DNA of 64,000 bases from Rhizobium leguminosarum (lineage in GTDB: Bacteria > Pseudomonadota > Alphaproteobacteria > Rhizobiales > Rhizobiaceae). Shown here piece after piece: positions 28,658-37,312 of this stretch. The first letter of the stretch is position 1, and each line of letters opens with the position of its first letter. The translations under genes were made by a program, and so were the position numbers. The notes beneath the pieces are model-generated. The model was not told the origin of the DNA, did no database searches, and saw nothing but the letters and a program-made list of their open reading frames with translations. The stretch lies in the NCBI RefSeq assembly GCF_004123835.1, contig NZ_MZMU01000024.1, positions 1 to 64,000 of the forward strand, in the 5' to 3' direction.

Positions 28658-29275
28658 TTAACAAAAACCGTTCTGCTTCAACAATTGATAGGCCTGGATG
28701 ACGGCGCGGAAACGCTCCTCCGAGCCGCGGTCGCCGCCATTGGCATCCGGATGGTGTTTCTTCACCAGTTCCTTGTAGCGGCTCTTGATCTCCGCCGACG
28801 TCGCATTGGCGTCGAGGCCCATCGTTTCGAAGGCCTTGGTTTCGAGCGATTTCAGCTTGCGCGCCTGCGGAAAACGCGGCCCGCTGCCCTTGCCGCCTTC
28901 CTTGACGAAGCCGAAGGGATCGCGAACACGCGTATAGGCGCCGGAGCGGATCTCCGAATGCAGCGGACTGTCTTTTGCCGCCTTGTTGACGCCGACCGTC
29001 CATGTCGGCCGGTGACCGGTGATCGCCTCTTTCTGGTAACGCGCGATCTCGCCGTCCGAAAGACCGGAGAAATAATTGTAGCCCTTGTTGTATTCCTTGA
29101 CGTGCTCGAAGCAGAACAAAAAGAACTGGCCTTCCGCATTGCGGCCGACGGGAGCGCGATGCGCCCCCTTCTTGTCGCACCCGTCCCACTGACAGGTAGG
29201 CGGCGCCTGCTCTGTCTCTGGCTCGCGTTTGCGGCGTGTTCGGATGCGATCGAAATATTTGGAATCAAGTCTCAT
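28658..29275 (-). CDS. C-terminal J-domain protein with a Cys/His cluster
   Basis: A DnaJ-like co-chaperone of 205 residues. The J domain is at the C-terminus (about 140-200: AFETMGLDANATSAEIKSRY, HPD in KKHHPDANGG). This is unlike DnaJ itself, which has it at the N-terminus. The N-terminal half has C28, C33, H39, C55 and H58 in a spacing that suggests a structural zinc site. The middle region has EYNKGYNYFSGL. Orthologues are common in Rhizobiales next to bolA and cobS. Start MRLDSKYFDR lies just downstream of the divergent bolA promoter region. Confidence 0.88.
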   Translation of the reverse strand: MRLDSKYFDRIRTRRKREPETEQAPPTCQWDGCDKKGAHRAPVGRNAEGQFFLFCFEHVKEYNKGYNYFSGLSDGEIARYQKEAITGHRPTWTVGVNKAAKDSPLHSEIRSGAYTRVRDPFGFVKEGGKGSGPRFPQARKLKSLETKAFETMGLDANATSAEIKSRYKELVKKHHPDANGGDRGSEERFRAVIQAYQLLKQNGFC

Positions 29276-29377
29276 GACGGCGCTAATTATGGGGCTGTCG
29301 CGAAGCGACAACAAGAATTGACAAACAGGAATGTTGCTGGCTTGGTAGGTACCCTTTTCGCGAACCAGCAAGACCGG

Positions 29378-29662
29378 ATGATGACCCTGCGAACCCGCAT
29401 CGAAGAAAAACTTGTCGAAGCCTTCGCGCCCGAACGCGTAAGCGTCATCGACGAAAGCCATCTGCATGCCGGCCACCAGCCTGATATCACCGGCACCGGC
29501 GAAACCCATATGCGAGTGAGGATCGTTTCCGGAAAATTCTCCGGCATGTCGCGGCTGGCGCGCCACCGGGCGATCACCGACCTGTTGAAACCGGAGCTCG
29601 ATGCCGGCCTGCATGCGCTGGCGGTCGAACCGGCAGCACCCGGCGAACCGACCCGCTGGTAG
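29378..29662 (+). CDS. bolA: BolA-family protein
   Basis: A 94-residue BolA-like protein, of the family that partners monothiol glutaredoxins in iron-sulfur cluster handling and also affects envelope morphology. Class-II KH-like fold: IEEKLVEAFAPERVSVIDES, THMRVRIVSGKFSGMSRLAR and HRAITDLLKPEL with the invariant His. Two adjacent ATGs (29378, 29381) are possible. It is divergent from the J-domain gene, with about 100 bases between starts. Confidence 0.92.
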   Translation: MMTLRTRIEEKLVEAFAPERVSVIDESHLHAGHQPDITGTGETHMRVRIVSGKFSGMSRLARHRAITDLLKPELDAGLHALAVEPAAPGEPTRW

Positions 29663-29699
29663 CGGCACCAAAGCCTATATAGGCATTGGCGGCCCGCAA

Positions 29700-29757
29700 T
29701 CCTACAGCGCCGCGCGTCTTTTCAGACGCGCAAAAGGACGCTGTAACAATTTGAATG
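29700..29757 (+). repeat. Rhizobial intergenic repeat, module 2 only (copy 5)
   Basis: Consists of CGCGCGTCTTTTCAGACGCG, then AAAAGGACGCTGTAACAATTT. This equals the second module of the 24.2 kb copy, found here without module 1. Confidence 0.65.
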
Positions 29758-29764
29758 ACTGGAA

Positions 29765-31075
29765 TCAGCTGGGCTTTGCGCCGTCTTCCCCGGCCGGGCG
29801 GATGCGCAGCTTGGTGATGCGGTTCTTCTCCCGCTTCATGACGACGAAACGCTTGCCGTAGAAAGTGAAGGCCTGACGCTCTTCCGGGATGGTCATCGAT
29901 TCATGGATGACGAGGCCGGCGATCGTCGTCGCCTCCTCGTCGGGCAGGTTCCAGTCGAGCGCCCGGTTCAGGTCGCGGATCGGCACGCCGCCGTCGACGA
30001 CGACGGAACCGTCGGCCTCCTGACGCACGCCCTGTATCTCGATATCGTGCTCGTCGGAAATGTCGCCGACGATTTCCTCGAGAATATCCTCCAGCGTGAC
30101 GATGCCCTGCACCTCGCCATATTCGTCGACGACGACGGCGAAATGCTGCTTGCGCCGCAGGAAGGCGTTGAGCTGGTCCTCGAGGTTGGTGCTGTCGGGT
30201 ACGAACCACGGCTTCTGCGCGATCTTCCCGATATCGAGGTACTGCGGCTCCATGTTCGGCTCGGCAAGCGCCCGCAGCAGATCCTTGGCGTGGACGACGC
30301 CGATGATGTTGTCGATCGTGCCGCGCCACAACGGCATGCGCGTATAGGGGCTTTCAAGGATGACGCGCACCACCGCTTCCGGCGGATCGTCGGCGTTGAT
30401 CGCCCGCATCGCGGTGCGGTGGACCATGATGTCGGACAATTCCAGCTCGCTGAGATCGAGCACGCCGCCGAGCCGGTCGCGGTCGGCCTTCACCACCGAT
30501 CCCTCGCGGTGCAGCAGATCGACGGCGCCGCGCAGCTCCTCATGCGCCGTCAGCATCGATGTCTCTCGTGAGAGATTGATGCCGAACAGTGAAAGAATCT
30601 GCCGCACGATCGCATTGACGAAGGAGGAAACCGGGCCGACGACGGCAACGAAGAGCTTGGCCGGCAGCGCGATGGTGAGTGCGAAGCGCTCAGGCGCCGA
30701 AATCGCCCAGCTTTTCGGCAGCACTTCCGCGAAGATGACCAGTATGACGGTCATTGCAAGCGTCGCAAGCGCCACGCCGGAACTGCCGAACAGCCCGAGG
30801 AAGAGGCTGGTGGCGATCGAGGAGGACAGGATGTTAGCGAGATTGTTGCCGATGAGCAGCGCGCCGATCAGTCGGTCGCGCCGCTCGATCAGCTGCCGGA
30901 CGAGGCCGGCGCGTTCGTCGCCGTTGACCTCGAGCGTATGGACACGGCTGCGCGAAACGGCGGTCAACGCAGTTTCGGAGCCGGAAAAGAAGGCGGACAT
31001 GAGCACCAGCGCCGTGATCGAAAGGATCTCCGGCCAGTATGTCGCAAGAAATGCCAGAGCGCCTTCGACCGACAT
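29765..31075 (-). CDS. HlyC/CorC-family membrane protein with DUF21 and CBS domains
   Basis: A 436-residue CorC/CNNM-type transporter-like protein. DUF21 membrane domain with three to four helices (about 10-150, includes FFSGSETALTAVSRSR). Paired CBS domains follow (about 205-330: DIMVHRTAMRAI, VDEYGEVQGIVTLEDILEEIVGD). A C-terminal CorC_HlyC domain ends it (RDLNRALDWNLP, TIAGLVIHE). Related proteins affect magnesium/cobalt efflux. Its ATG shares one base with the aroB stop, so it is third gene of aroK-aroB-corC. Confidence 0.92.
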   Translation of the reverse strand: MSVEGALAFLATYWPEILSITALVLMSAFFSGSETALTAVSRSRVHTLEVNGDERAGLVRQLIERRDRLIGALLIGNNLANILSSSIATSLFLGLFGSSGVALATLAMTVILVIFAEVLPKSWAISAPERFALTIALPAKLFVAVVGPVSSFVNAIVRQILSLFGINLSRETSMLTAHEELRGAVDLLHREGSVVKADRDRLGGVLDLSELELSDIMVHRTAMRAINADDPPEAVVRVILESPYTRMPLWRGTIDNIIGVVHAKDLLRALAEPNMEPQYLDIGKIAQKPWFVPDSTNLEDQLNAFLRRKQHFAVVVDEYGEVQGIVTLEDILEEIVGDISDEHDIEIQGVRQEADGSVVVDGGVPIRDLNRALDWNLPDEEATTIAGLVIHESMTIPEERQAFTFYGKRFVVMKREKNRITKLRIRPAGEDGAKPS

Positions 31076-32205
31076 CAGGCGTGTTTTTCCCGGAGAAAGC
31101 TGATCACTTCGGACGCCGGAACGTCGTCGGCGACGAAGGACTGGCCGATGCCGCGCGTCAGGATGAAGGTGAGCTTGCCGCTCTTGACCTTCTTGTCCTG
31201 GGCGATCGCGTCCATCAGCGTTTCGGCTGGGGGCAGTTCGCCCGGAATGTCGGACATGCGGGTCGGCAGGCCGACCTCCTTCAGATGCCGCTCGACGCGG
31301 CGCGCATCGTCGGGGCTTGCAAGGTTCATCCGTGCGGAGAATTCATGCGCCAGCACCATGCCGATCGAAACGCCCTCGCCATGCACGAGGCGGGAGCTGT
31401 CATAGGCGGTCGCCGCTTCCAGCGCATGACCGAAGGTATGGCCGAGATTGAGCAGCGCCCGCTGACCGTTCTCGCGCTCGTCGGCAACGACGACATCGGC
31501 CTTCGCCTGGCAGCTCGCAGCAATCGCCTCGATGCGCGCGGAGCCGCCGGTAAAAACCGCCTTCCAGTTCGCTTCCAGCCAGGCAAAGAAATCCGGCTTG
31601 TCGATCAGCCCGTATTTCGCGACCTCGGCGTACCCTGCGCGGAATTCGCGCGCGCTCAGCGAATTCAGCACGTCCGTATCGGCCAGAACCAGATCCGGCT
31701 GATGGAAGACGCCGATCAGATTCTTGCCGTGGCGGGAATTGATGCCGGTCTTGCCGCCGACGGAGGAATCGACCTGCGACAGAAGCGAGGTCGGCACCTG
31801 GACGAAGCGCACGCCGCGGCGGACGATGCCGGCCGCAAATCCCGAAAGATCGCCGATGACGCCGCCACCGAGCGCGATGACGTAATCGTTGCGCTCGACG
31901 CGGGCTTCGAGCACCTTGTCGCAGGCCGTCATCAGATGTTCGAAGCTCTTGGTCTTCTCGCCGGCCGGCAGGACGACCTCAGCCGAAACGATACCCGCTT
32001 CATCCAGACTTGCGACGAGCGCCTTGAGATAGAGCGGAGCGACATTTTCGTCGGTGACAACAGCCGCCTTGCGGCCCTTGAGCCGGGAGGCGATCTCGGC
32101 GCCGGCCTGCGCAATCAACCCCGGCCCGATCAGGATGTCGTAGGCGCGCTCGCCGAGCGGCACATGCACCGTTCGGATGGCGGAGGCGGAGGTTATCGCA
32201 TTCAT
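31075..32205 (-). CDS. aroB: 3-dehydroquinate synthase
   Basis: Shikimate pathway, DAHP to 3-dehydroquinate, NAD- and zinc-dependent. 376 residues. Core motifs GGGVIGDLSGFAAGIVRRGV, QVPTSLLSQVDSSVGGKTGIN and NLGHTFGHALEAAT with zinc ligands. The ATG at 32205 overlaps the aroK stop by four bases (ATGA). The longer frame from 32409 is a shadow of aroK. Confidence 0.96.
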   Translation of the reverse strand: MNAITSASAIRTVHVPLGERAYDILIGPGLIAQAGAEIASRLKGRKAAVVTDENVAPLYLKALVASLDEAGIVSAEVVLPAGEKTKSFEHLMTACDKVLEARVERNDYVIALGGGVIGDLSGFAAGIVRRGVRFVQVPTSLLSQVDSSVGGKTGINSRHGKNLIGVFHQPDLVLADTDVLNSLSAREFRAGYAEVAKYGLIDKPDFFAWLEANWKAVFTGGSARIEAIAASCQAKADVVVADERENGQRALLNLGHTFGHALEAATAYDSSRLVHGEGVSIGMVLAHEFSARMNLASPDDARRVERHLKEVGLPTRMSDIPGELPPAETLMDAIAQDKKVKSGKLTFILTRGIGQSFVADDVPASEVISFLREKHA

Positions 32206-32792
32206 GACGCTGCACTTTCCTTCTGAGCTTCGATCACGGCCTTTAAGACCTCGTCGGCCATGATTTCCTTGCGCACGTCGCGCGAAAGCACGGTGAGATC
32301 GGCCTGCGCGTAGATCGGATAACGCGCATTCATCAGGCCCTCGAGCGTCTGCTTCGGATTTTCGGTCTTGAGCAGCGGCCGCGTGTCGCGCTTGGCGACC
32401 CGGTCCCACAGCACGTCGAGATCGGCCTTCAGCCAGACGGAAAGGCCGCCCTTCTTGATATGCTTGCGCGTCCGGTCGTTGATGAAGGCGCCGCCTCCGG
32501 TGGAGACGACACGCGGCCCGCTCTTCAGCAGCCGCTTGATCACCCGCGCTTCCAGCGCCCGGAACTCCTGCTCGCCATAGGCGGCGAAAAGCTCGGCGAT
32601 CGTCATGCGCGACACCCGCTCGATCTCGAGATCACTGTCGATGAAGGGAATGGCGAGCTGGCTGGCGACGATGCGCCCGACAGAGGATTTGCCGGCGCCC
32701 ATCAGGCCGACAAGGATGAGATTGCGTGAACCGAGCGCGGCGCGAGCTCTGTCTTTCAAGCTGTCAGCAACGGTCAGCAGTGGTTCACTCAT
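32202..32792 (-). CDS. aroK: Shikimate kinase
   Basis: Phosphorylates shikimate using ATP. 196 residues. Walker A GLMGAGKSSVGR, shikimate-binding DSDLEIE, EFRALEARV and VVSTGGGAF. The chosen start MSEPLLTVAD has GGA nearby; an in-frame ATG at 32804 would add four residues. First gene of aroK-aroB-corC. It is divergent from the small membrane protein/xerD pair with a 147-base promoter spacer. Confidence 0.95.
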   Translation of the reverse strand: MSEPLLTVADSLKDRARAALGSRNLILVGLMGAGKSSVGRIVASQLAIPFIDSDLEIERVSRMTIAELFAAYGEQEFRALEARVIKRLLKSGPRVVSTGGGAFINDRTRKHIKKGGLSVWLKADLDVLWDRVAKRDTRPLLKTENPKQTLEGLMNARYPIYAQADLTVLSRDVRKEIMADEVLKAVIEAQKESAAS

Positions 32793-32939
32793 CGGTCCAT
32801 TCACACTTTGTTTGCAAACCGTATCGACAAATGCAGGTGTAGCGTCAAGTCGCAGGCAAGGGAATCATGGCTTGAATACCGCTTCTTGCACTTGCAGATA
32901 GGCTTCTTATAACAGAAGCGAGCATGAAGGAGTTACCTG

Positions 32940-33116
32940 ATGCCGACCCTGTTCCGTTTCCTGTTCGTCTGCGCGATCCTCGCCGGGACGGTCTACGGAG
33001 CGATGCTGGCGCTTGTGACCTTCGTGGAGCCGCAGCAGCGCGACGTCACGATCCGCATTCCGTCCGAGCGGGTCAATCCGCCCGCGACGGGCACGATCGA
33101 CACGACCAGGAAGTGA
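32940..33116 (+). CDS. Small single-span membrane protein upstream of xerD
   Basis: A 58-residue peptide. One transmembrane helix (about 4-27, [20 protein letters not shown]) is followed by a short soluble tail ([19 protein letters not shown]). AAGGAG precedes the ATG. Stop TGA is 5 bases before the xerD start, so the two are co-transcribed. Such a protein is regularly found ahead of xerD in rhizobia; function unknown. Confidence 0.75.
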   Translation: MPTLFRFLFVCAILAGTVYGAMLALVTFVEPQQRDVTIRIPSERVNPPATGTIDTTRK

Positions 33117-33121
33117 CCGGC

Positions 33122-34075
33122 ATGGTGGATCTCGGCCGCGTCCATGTGGAATCCTTCCTGGAGATGATGAGCGCCGAACGGGGTGCTGCCGCCAATACGC
33201 TGCAATCCTATGAGCGCGATCTCGACGACGTCCGCTCCTTCCTGACGGAGCGCAGCATACGGCTCACCGAAGCCGCCTCCGCCGATCTCGCCGCCTATCT
33301 CTCCTCGCTCGCCCGAAAGGGCTTCAAACCCTCGTCCCAGGCGCGCCGGCTTGCCGCCATGCGGCAGTTCTACAAGTTCCTCTATGCCGAGGGCCTGAGG
33401 ACCGACGACCCCACAGGCATACTCGACGCGCCGAAGAAGGGCCGTCCGCTGCCGAAGACGATGGGCGTCGAAGAGGTCGGCAGGCTGCTTTCGCAAGCGG
33501 AGGCCGAGGCAGAGGATGCGGCTCCAGGCCAGCTGCAGCGCCTGCGCATGCTGGCGCTGCTGGAACTGCTCTATGCCACCGGAATGCGTGTCAGCGAACT
33601 CGTTTCGCTTCCCGCCCGCGTGCTCGATCAGGAGGGCCGTTTCCTGATGATCCGCGGCAAGGGCAACAAGGAGCGGCTGGTGCCGCTGTCGCAATCGGCG
33701 ATATCAGCCCTGAAATCCTACGGGCGCCTGCTGGCGGCCGAAAATGCAGCGGCGAAGGAACCGCAGGAAAGCCCCTGGCTGTTTCCCGCCGCCTCGAAGG
33801 AGGGATACCTGCCGCGCCAGGTTTTCGCCCGCGACCTCAAGAACCTGGCGATCCGCGCCGGCCTGACGCCGTCGCTGATCTCGCCGCATGTCATGCGTCA
33901 CGCCTTTGCCAGCCACCTGCTGGCCAACGGCGCCGATCTGCGTGTCGTGCAGGAACTCCTCGGCCATTCGGACATTTCGACCACGCAGATCTACACACAT
34001 GTCCTCGAAGAGAGGCTGCAGCAGCTTGTCCAGACGCATCACCCCCTTGCCAAACAGGCGAAAAAGCACGAATAG
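33122..34075 (+). CDS. xerD: Site-specific tyrosine recombinase XerD
   Basis: Chromosome dimer resolution at dif with XerC. 317 residues. SAM-like N-terminal domain ([22 protein letters not shown]), then the catalytic domain with R (GMRVSELV), K ([12 protein letters not shown]), H-x-x-R ([11 protein letters not shown]), H ([10 protein letters not shown]) and nucleophile Y in IYTHV. All catalytic residues are intact. Being in a housekeeping operon and of XerD length, it is not an element integrase. Confidence 0.94.
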   Translation: MVDLGRVHVESFLEMMSAERGAAANTLQSYERDLDDVRSFLTERSIRLTEAASADLAAYLSSLARKGFKPSSQARRLAAMRQFYKFLYAEGLRTDDPTGILDAPKKGRPLPKTMGVEEVGRLLSQAEAEAEDAAPGQLQRLRMLALLELLYATGMRVSELVSLPARVLDQEGRFLMIRGKGNKERLVPLSQSAISALKSYGRLLAAENAAAKEPQESPWLFPAASKEGYLPRQVFARDLKNLAIRAGLTPSLISPHVMRHAFASHLLANGADLRVVQELLGHSDISTTQIYTHVLEERLQQLVQTHHPLAKQAKKHE

Positions 34076-34137
34076 GACCGGCGACATGGGGCGGAGCCAG
34101 GAAAACGCCCCGGGCACAAGGAACGGAAACGCACCTC

Positions 34138-35091
34138 ATGCACAATTATCTCGACTTCGAAAAGCCGATCTCCGACCTCGAAGGCAAGATCATCGAGCTG
34201 AAGAAGCTCGCAACGGAAGACGAGAGCATCGACACTACCGATGAGATCGGCCGGCTGGAGGTTCGCGTCCGCGAGGCGATCGTCGAAATCTATTCCAAGC
34301 TCAATCCCTGGCAGAAGACGCAGGTCGCCCGCCATCCGCAGCGCCCGCATTTCGTCGATTACGCCAAGACGCTGTTCCAGGAATTCACGCTGCTCGCCGG
34401 CGACCGCAAATTTTCCGAGGATGCCGCGATCCAGGCGGGCCTTGCCCGTTTCCGCGGCCAGCCGGTCGCCGTCATCGGCCAGGAAAAGGGCAACGACACC
34501 AAGAGCCGCCTGAAGCACAATTTCGGCAGCCCGCGCCCGGAAGGCTACCGCAAGGCGATCCGCATTCTTGAAATGGCCGATCGTTTCGGCCTGCCGGTGA
34601 TTTCGCTGGTGGATACGGCAGGCGCCTATCCCGGCGTCGGCGCCGAAGAGCGCGGCCAGGCCGAGGCGATCGCCCGCTCGACGGAAATGTGTCTCGGCGT
34701 CAAGGTTCCGCTGGTCTCCGTCGTCATCGGCGAAGGCGGCTCGGGCGGCGCCATCGCCATCGCCACCGGCAATAAGGTCTACATGCTCGAGCATTCGATC
34801 TACAGCGTCATCTCACCGGAAGGGGCCGCCTCCATCCTCTGGCGCGATTCCACCCGCGCCCGGGAAGCGGCGACCAACATGAAGATCACCGCCGAGGACC
34901 TGAAAACGCTCGGCGTCATCGACGGCATCATTTCCGAGCCGCTCGGCGGCGCGCATCGCGATCCCGACAGCGTGATAGCCGCAACCGGTGACGTGATCGC
35001 CAATGCTCTGGCCGAAATGGCATCCCGCTCCGGCGAGCAGCTGCGCAACGACCGCCGCCAGAAATTCCTCGCCATGGGCCGCAATCTCTAA
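34138..35091 (+). CDS. accA: Acetyl-CoA carboxylase carboxyltransferase subunit alpha
   Basis: Transfers carboxyl from biotin to acetyl-CoA, the first step in fatty acid synthesis, together with AccD. 317 residues, family size. Signature blocks: [55 protein letters not shown] and [16 protein letters not shown]. It follows xerD by 62 bases. Confidence 0.96.
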   Translation: MHNYLDFEKPISDLEGKIIELKKLATEDESIDTTDEIGRLEVRVREAIVEIYSKLNPWQKTQVARHPQRPHFVDYAKTLFQEFTLLAGDRKFSEDAAIQAGLARFRGQPVAVIGQEKGNDTKSRLKHNFGSPRPEGYRKAIRILEMADRFGLPVISLVDTAGAYPGVGAEERGQAEAIARSTEMCLGVKVPLVSVVIGEGGSGGAIAIATGNKVYMLEHSIYSVISPEGAASILWRDSTRAREAATNMKITAEDLKTLGVIDGIISEPLGGAHRDPDSVIAATGDVIANALAEMASRSGEQLRNDRRQKFLAMGRNL

Positions 35092-35117
35092 CGGACATTC
35101 GGCTCTTCGCCGATTGG

Positions 35118-35252
35118 GGCCAAATCTTGGCCACATTGATGTTATCTGTAGCATTCGCGCTTGCGGGGATATTCCAGGCACGTCATAGGCTGGTAAGGAT
35201 TTATAAAGTATAAGCCGCCTATGATTCCTTCTGATGCCCGGATTCCATAGGC
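35118..35252 (+). promoter_or_regulatory. Spacer with several inverted repeats between accA and the L,D-transpeptidase gene
   Basis: GGCCAAATCTTGGCC (35118-35132) is a compact hairpin without a T tract. CATAGGC at 35184-35190 can pair with GCCTATG at 35217-35223, which in turn can pair with CATAGGC at 35246-35252. The two pairings are mutually exclusive. They lie in the leader of the downstream gene. Confidence 0.3.
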
Positions 35253-35287
35253 GGACCGGGTCGCATTATCTTTATGGGCTAGTTTGG

Positions 35288-36514
35288 ATGCGCATACGTC
35301 ATTTTGCCTATATTTCCCTCATGGCGCTGGCTCTGTCCGGCTGCAATGACGCGTTGGAAACCGCGCAGGTCGATCTTTCCAAGGTCAAGAACAAGGTCGA
35401 GCAGCCGCTTCCCAGCCATATCCTCGCGCAGATGTCCGCCAAGGGCATGGACCGCAATTCGCCGATCATGATCCGCATCTTCAAGGAAGAAGGTGCCATG
35501 GAGATCTGGAAGGCGAAGACCGACAACCGTTTCGACAAGATCGCCGATTACAAAATCTGCGCCTGGTCCGGCCGTCTCGGTCCGAAGGTAAAGACCGGCG
35601 ACCGGCAGGCGCCGGAAGGTTTCTACGACCTGACGCGCGCCAACCTGAACCCCAATTCCAAATATTATCTGGCGATCAACACCGGCTTCCCGAACCGCTA
35701 CGACGCGGCGAACGGCCGCACCGGTTCCGATCTGATGATCCACGGCGCCTGCTCGTCCTCCGGCTGCTATTCGATGACCGACCAGCAGGTGCTGGAGATC
35801 TACGCGTTTGCCCGCGACGCTTTCAAGGGCGGCCAGGCGACGGTGCAGCTGCAGGCTTTCCCATTCCGTATGACGGCGGAAAACATGGTCAAGCATCGCC
35901 TCGACAGCAGTTACGACTTCTGGAAGATGCTGAAGGTCGGCTACGACAATTTCGAAGTGACGAAGCGCCCGCCTGAGGTGAATGTCTGCGAGAAGAAATA
36001 CGTCTTCAATCAGCAGGCAACCGACGGCGGCACCTTCAACGCCGCCGGCAAGTGCCCTGCTATGTCGACGCCGCCGGCACTGACGGCCGCCCTCGCCTCC
36101 TACGGCAAGAGCTACGATACCGATTATGCCAAGGCGATGAGCAAATTTGACGGCATGGCCTGGTACGATCCCACGGAAGCCGAGCGCAAGGCCGTGGTCG
36201 CCAAGCTGCGCAAGGGCCGCGAACTTGCTTACGCCCCGACCGGCACCTCGCTGGAAGCCGGCCGCATGGTCAAGGTCGCCGAACTCGAAGACATGATGGC
36301 CAAGCGCACCGCGCAGGGCCTCGCCGCCAAGTCCGCGCCGGGCGCCACGCCTGCAGCACCTACCCAGCCGCCGGCAATGGCAGTCGCGGCCGCGACACCT
36401 GCGGTCGTGCCGGTGCCGATGCAGAACCCGCTGGCCTTTGCGGCGCCCGAACCGCAGGAAACGGCGGAAGCCACGGCAAAGAAGCCGTTCTGGAAATTCT
36501 GGGCGAGGAACTGA
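35288..36514 (+). CDS. L,D-transpeptidase (YkuD/YafK-like) lipoprotein
   Basis: A 408-residue periplasmic, probably lipid-anchored enzyme of peptidoglycan cross-linking or lipoprotein/porin attachment to peptidoglycan. The signal peptide ends in lipobox ALSGC (cysteine near residue 18). The YkuD catalytic motif is MIHGACSSSGCYSMTDQQ, with His and nucleophile Cys present. The C-terminus is a long Ala/Pro-rich segment ending KKPFWKFWARN. The ATG at 35288 places the lipobox correctly; the frame open from 35234 would bury it. Confidence 0.88.
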   Translation: MRIRHFAYISLMALALSGCNDALETAQVDLSKVKNKVEQPLPSHILAQMSAKGMDRNSPIMIRIFKEEGAMEIWKAKTDNRFDKIADYKICAWSGRLGPKVKTGDRQAPEGFYDLTRANLNPNSKYYLAINTGFPNRYDAANGRTGSDLMIHGACSSSGCYSMTDQQVLEIYAFARDAFKGGQATVQLQAFPFRMTAENMVKHRLDSSYDFWKMLKVGYDNFEVTKRPPEVNVCEKKYVFNQQATDGGTFNAAGKCPAMSTPPALTAALASYGKSYDTDYAKAMSKFDGMAWYDPTEAERKAVVAKLRKGRELAYAPTGTSLEAGRMVKVAELEDMMAKRTAQGLAAKSAPGATPAAPTQPPAMAVAAATPAVVPVPMQNPLAFAAPEPQETAEATAKKPFWKFWARN

Positions 36515-36519
36515 ACGGC

Positions 36520-36744
36520 TTGAACCCCGTTCTCTACGATCTTCGCGGCCTGAAATGCCCATTCCCCGTGATCAAGACACGCAAGAAGCTCGCCGCCATG
36601 GCGAGCGGCACGCTCATTCGCGTCGACACCACCGATCCGCTGGCCGTGATCGATATGCCGCATTTCTGCAATGAGGACGGCCACGAACTGGTCGAGACGG
36701 AAAAGACCGAAAGCGGCCACCGCTTCCTGATCCGCAAGCGCTGA
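36520..36744 (+). CDS. tusA: TusA-family sulfurtransferase
   Basis: A 74-residue TusA/SirA-like sulfur carrier. The key motif LRGLKCPFPVIKTRKKL has the active Cys-Pro (CPxP). The central AVIDMPHFC contains a second cysteine where TusA proteins vary. The start is TTG at 36520, 5 bases after the transpeptidase stop, with GAGGA further upstream. No ATG precedes the conserved core, so the TTG start is well supported. In bacteria TusA relays sulfur in tRNA thiolation or cofactor synthesis; the exact role here is not visible. Confidence 0.88.
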   Translation: MNPVLYDLRGLKCPFPVIKTRKKLAAMASGTLIRVDTTDPLAVIDMPHFCNEDGHELVETEKTESGHRFLIRKR

Positions 36745-36834
36745 AGCGCGTCGCGCAAAACTGATGACGAGATGCGTAAAAACATAGACCTGAAACGCGA
36801 TGAGCAAATCTGAAAGATCGCGATACGCTTAGGT
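36744..36834 (+). repeat. Rhizobial intergenic palindromic repeat, copy 6
   Basis: GCGCGTCGCGCAAAACTGATG, GAGATGCGTAAAAACATAGAC, then GAGCAAATCTGAAAGATCGC. Module 1 type, directly after tusA. Confidence 0.65.
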
Positions 36835-37312
36835 ATCCGACCCTAGATTTTTGCGGTGCACATCTCTGCCAACCCAAGGCATGGGACTAGCGATCCGCCG
36901 AGCACGTCAGTGTAAATAGACCAAGCCACCGCGAAAAATTCATCATACAACTACACAGCTTTTGTATGTTGACATTATACTTTACAGGTTCTAGCCATAG
37001 TGAGCCGGTCGGAGGAACGGCAAGACTAGAGGAGGCTATCGATCCAAGTCTTCTGTTTCCACGAGAAGAGCGACAGTGTTCGCGTGTAGAGGTAAGCAGC
37101 TGCTCCATCGGACCCGATGGGCACGCTGAGCCATGTTGGTATGTCTCGATGAGCCTCTTCCAACTCGCGCAGCCTTTCGTGCCGGACCATCAGTGCCCGG
37201 TTGTGGAAATGTCGCTGGAAGGAGGCGAAGCGTGCAGAGGACCTTCCTCTAAGTCGCAAAGCCGGGGATACCGACTCTGAGAATTAATCGTCATGCAAAA
37301 CGGGAGGAGAGC
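36835..37312. other. Anomalous spacer upstream of the TRAP operon
   Basis: About 480 bases with lower GC than the surroundings and no gene I can support. An AT-rich block around 36961-36990 contains TTGACA (36969-36974) inside GTATGTTGACATTATAC, an imperfect GTAT/ATAC inverted repeat. It may be promoter and GntR operator for the TRAP genes. Short open frames on both strands (for example 37026-37259 minus) show no family features and may be relics of a lost gene. Confidence 0.4.

Noticed and set aside
33122-34075. XerD considered as integrase of a genomic island
   Set aside because: It lies in a housekeeping run before accA, has XerD length and motifs, and no element genes or att repeats are near.
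36966-37280. A 104-codon plus-strand frame, and a 77-codon minus-strand frame at 37026-37259
   Set aside because: No ribosome site, no domain and odd composition; they overlap each other on opposite strands.
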